Below are positions 5,353 to 7,159 of a stretch of 7,159 bases of DNA, piece after piece. Position 1 is the first letter of the stretch, and every line of letters starts with the position of its first letter. The DNA is from CAYJLB01 sp964370845 (GTDB lineage: Bacteria; Bacillota; Clostridia; Oscillospirales; Ruminococcaceae). The stretch covers positions 1-7,159 of the forward strand of contig CAYJLB010000085.1 in the NCBI GenBank assembly GCA_964370845.1, written 5' to 3'. The translations under genes were made by a program, and so were the position numbers. The notes below the pieces were generated by a model. It worked only from the letters and a program-made list of their open reading frames with translations, ran no database searches and was not told where the DNA came from.

Positions 5353-6747
5353 CTAATCTATATTTTTCTTCTTTAATTTTCGTTTTCCAAAGCCTTCAAC
5401 CATTCTCATATCCGCCCTTTCAATAGCAAGCGCGTGGTCAGGAACGTCCTTTGTAACAGTAGTTCCAGCTGCAGTATAAGCCCCCTCACCAACTGTTACA
5501 GGAGCAACTAAATTTGTGTTGCACCCAATAAAAGCATCGTCCAAAATAGTGGTTCTATGCTTATTTTTGCCATCATAATTCACAGTTACACAGCCACAAC
5601 CGAAATTTACTCGTTTTCCAACGTCGCTATCTCCAACATAAGTCAAATGAGCAACAGCAGTGTTTTCGTCAATGACAGAATTTTTAACTTCAACAAAATC
5701 CCCAATTTTTACTCCGTCTTTAATCACGCTGTTAGGGCGAAGTTGCACAAAAGGACCAATTTTCACGTTATTTCCAACATAACTATCATAACTTTGCACC
5801 GCATTAAGGGTAGAATTGTCCCCAATAATAGTGTTTTCAATTAAACAATTATGCCCAATTACGCAGTTTTCACCAATAGTTGTGTTACCTTTTAAAATAG
5901 TGCCTGTGCAAATTTCAGTTCCAGCACCTATTTTTACACTTTTCTCAATGATAACTCCATCAGTAAAGTTAATAGCAACGCCGTTTTCAAGGTGTTTTTC
6001 TATAACATTTAACCTTGCGATTTCGTTTAAAGTTTGCATACCTTTTCGGTCATTTGCACCAATGTAAAAATTTTCCTTTTCCCCAATAAATGCGTCAACT
6101 TTATAGCCTTTTTTAAGAAGAATTTCCACTGTGTCGGTCAAATAATACTCACCCTGTGCGTTTGATGGAGTAATTTCTTCCAAAGCCTCTAACAAATGCG
6201 CTGTTCTAAAGCAAAAAACTCCCGAATTTATCTCGGTTATTTCTTTTTGTTCCTTAGTGCAATCTTTTTCTTCAACAATAGCTTTTACGCCGTTTTCGTC
6301 ACGAATAATTCTTCCATAACCAAAATTATCAGTAGTTTTTGCTGATAAAACAGTTACTGAATTTTCATTTTTGCTGTGATATTCCAAAGCTTGTTCAATA
6401 ATTTCTTCGTCGATGAAAGGAGCATCACCAAAGAGAATTATAGTGTTTTCCCCCTCGCCATCTTCCAAAATTTCTCTGAGATAATCTTTGCACTGCATAA
6501 CCGCGTGACCAGTGCCCAGTCTCTCCCTTTGGAAAACTGTTTTATATTGACCGTCAAGGTGAGCTTCAAGGAGCTTGTTTGCAAACCCTGTAACGATACA
6601 AATGTCGTTTATATCAACGTTTTCGCAAGAAGAAATCACCCAGTTAATCATAGGCATACCGAGGACTTTAAGCATAGGTTTAGGCAAATTTGAAGCCATT
6701 CTTTTCCCTTGCCCTCCCGCAAGAATTATTGCACAATATTTAGACAT
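5353..6747 (-). CDS. glmU: Bifunctional UDP-N-acetylglucosamine pyrophosphorylase / glucosamine-1-phosphate acetyltransferase
   Basis: This cytoplasmic enzyme makes UDP-GlcNAc, the peptidoglycan precursor: its C-terminal domain acetylates glucosamine-1-phosphate with acetyl-CoA and its N-terminal domain transfers UMP from UTP. The protein has 464 residues, the usual full length. The Rossmann-like half shows LAGGQGKRM (9-17, with Lys where the family usually has Thr), LPK (21-23), LGTGHAV (77-83), GDAP with metal-binding Asp108, EINSG (172-176), EYYLTD (200-205) and GAND with Asn232. From about residue 250 a left-handed beta-helix of hexapeptide repeats follows (for example IGENCVIGHNCLIENTIIGD). 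It carries the acetyltransferase residues Arg337, Lys355, His367, Tyr370, Asn381, Asn390 and Arg444, each offset by +4 from E. coli GlmU. The C-terminus is a short basic tail. The ATG start has an AAAGGAA site 10 nt upstream. pth follows after 25 bp, so the two are probably one operon; no prs gene lies between them as it does in Bacillus. Confidence 0.98.
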   Translation of the reverse strand: MSKYCAIILAGGQGKRMASNLPKPMLKVLGMPMINWVISSCENVDINDICIVTGFANKLLEAHLDGQYKTVFQRERLGTGHAVMQCKDYLREILEDGEGENTIILFGDAPFIDEEIIEQALEYHSKNENSVTVLSAKTTDNFGYGRIIRDENGVKAIVEEKDCTKEQKEITEINSGVFCFRTAHLLEALEEITPSNAQGEYYLTDTVEILLKKGYKVDAFIGEKENFYIGANDRKGMQTLNEIARLNVIEKHLENGVAINFTDGVIIEKSVKIGAGTEICTGTILKGNTTIGENCVIGHNCLIENTIIGDNSTLNAVQSYDSYVGNNVKIGPFVQLRPNSVIKDGVKIGDFVEVKNSVIDENTAVAHLTYVGDSDVGKRVNFGCGCVTVNYDGKNKHRTTILDDAFIGCNTNLVAPVTVGEGAYTAAGTTVTKDVPDHALAIERADMRMVEGFGKRKLKKKNID

Positions 6748-6757
6748 AAAATTTCAA

Positions 6758-6764
6758 TTCCTTT
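6758..6764 (-). promoter_or_regulatory. Ribosome binding site of glmU
   Basis: On the minus strand AAAGGAA lies 10 nt before the ATG at 6747. The leader between the tandem array (from 6780) and the start codon is only 32 bp and is A/T-rich. Confidence 0.7.
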
Positions 6765-6837
6765 CAAAAATAATTAAAAGCAACGTGACGGCAGGGAAGC
6801 CCCCGCAGGCAGACACGATGAAGTTTGAGCAATGAAC

Positions 6838-6867
6838 AATATAGTTCACGCGATTTTTCAAGAGCAA
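6838..6867 (-). promoter_or_regulatory. Possible promoter inside the tandem repeat unit, toward glmU
   Basis: On the minus strand TTGCTC (6867-6862) is followed after 18 nt by TATATT (6843-6838), which matches five of six bases of a -10 box; the -35 match is weak. The -10 sits in a small inverted repeat, TGAAC-AATATA-GTTCA (6833-6848), that could be an operator. The same bases recur 141 bp away in each unit (6979-7008, 7120-7149), so several identical promoters would point at glmU. This is inference from sequence only. Confidence 0.25.
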
Positions 6868-6872
6868 ATAAA

Positions 6873-6899
6873 TGTAGGGAATGCATTGTATGCATTCCG
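6873..6899 (+). repeat. TGTAG..CCG hairpin, AATGCAT stem (tandem unit 1)
   Basis: The frame is TGTA-G, then the stem GGAATGCAT, loop TGT, stem ATGCATTCC, then G. The 9-bp stem is perfect. The same frame with unrelated stems occurs at 62-86 and 4295-4321 on the other strand. Confidence 0.85.
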
Positions 6900-7013
6900 A
6901 AATACAGAACAAAACTTCGGGCAACATGACGGCGGGGAAGCCCCCGCGGGCAGACACGATGAGGTTTGAGCAATGAACAATATAGTTCACGCGATTTTTC
7001 AAGAGCAAATAAA

Positions 7014-7040
7014 TGTAGGGAATGCATTGTATGCATTCCG
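7014..7040 (+). repeat. TGTAG..CCG hairpin, AATGCAT stem (tandem unit 2)
   Basis: This is the identical copy, 141 bp after the previous one. A third begins at 7155 (TGTAG) and is cut off by the window end. Confidence 0.85.
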
Positions 7041-7159
7041 AAATACAGAACAAAACTTCGGGCAACATGACGGCGGGGAAGCCCCCGCGGGCAGACACGA
7101 TGAGGTTTGAGCAATGAACAATATAGTTCACGCGATTTTTCAAGAGCAAATAAATGTAG

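Larger units (their letters stand above)
6780..7159. repeat. 141-bp direct tandem repeat, at least 2.7 copies
   Basis: The units are 6780-6920, 6921-7061 and 7062-7159 (98 of 141 bases, cut by the window end). Unit 1 differs from unit 2 at four positions, all within its first 43 bases (6785, 6793, 6807, 6822). Units 2 and 3 are identical over the bases seen. Each unit holds a GCGGGG-AAG-CCCCC-GC hairpin (imperfect in unit 1), the TGAAC..GTTCA inverted repeat and a TGTAG..CCG hairpin. Because 141 is three times 47, a minus-strand frame stays open through the array (47-residue period), but it has no ribosome binding site or domain and is not called as a gene. This is otherwise the gene-free region upstream of glmU. 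Confidence 0.97.

Noticed and set aside
6754..7149. A 131-residue minus-strand frame (and an overlapping 116-residue one) with 47-residue repeats
   Set aside because: The frames are open because the DNA repeat is 141 bp, a multiple of three. They encode hairpin DNA, have no ribosome binding site and resemble no known repeat protein.

Overview
The window is AT-rich bacterial DNA. It carries three complete housekeeping genes, all on the minus strand, in the transcription order glmU, pth, mfd. This order, the clostridial-style N-terminal extension on Pth and the strong AAGGAGG-type ribosome binding sites point to a Firmicute, most likely class Clostridia. The family cannot be fixed from this sequence. 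The genes are conserved: GlmU makes UDP-GlcNAc for the cell wall, Pth recycles peptidyl-tRNA, and Mfd couples transcription to DNA repair. No phage, toxin, CRISPR, transposase or metabolic accessory gene was found.

Layout from left to right. Bases 1-571 hold no gene and are made of repeats: a truncated repeat (1-164) followed head to tail by a fuller copy (R-A, 165-580). mfd occupies 572-4033; its stop codon lies inside the terminal palindrome of R-A. Bases 4034-4703 (670 bp between mfd and pth) are again repeat: an inverted 65-bp module (4052-4116), then a second R copy (R-B, 4168-4703) that ends against the pth stop codon. pth (4704-5327) and glmU (5353-6747) are 25 bp apart and look co-transcribed. 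Bases 6780-7159 are a 141-bp tandem repeat upstream of glmU, cut by the window end.

The unusual content is the intergenic mosaic. It is built from small hairpin modules in which the loop or the outer frame is constant while the two stem arms differ between copies and stay complementary. Examples are the TGTAG..CCG hairpin with three unrelated stems, a 67-bp module ending in a 15-bp palindrome with two stem types, and R hairpins with constant TGAGG or TCT loops. Some hairpins sit as extra sequence in one copy and are absent from another, which suggests that they move or are exchanged. Both window ends coincide exactly with 55-bp perfect repeats, as expected of a contig broken by a k=55 de Bruijn assembler, so the tandem copy number and the outer context should not be trusted.
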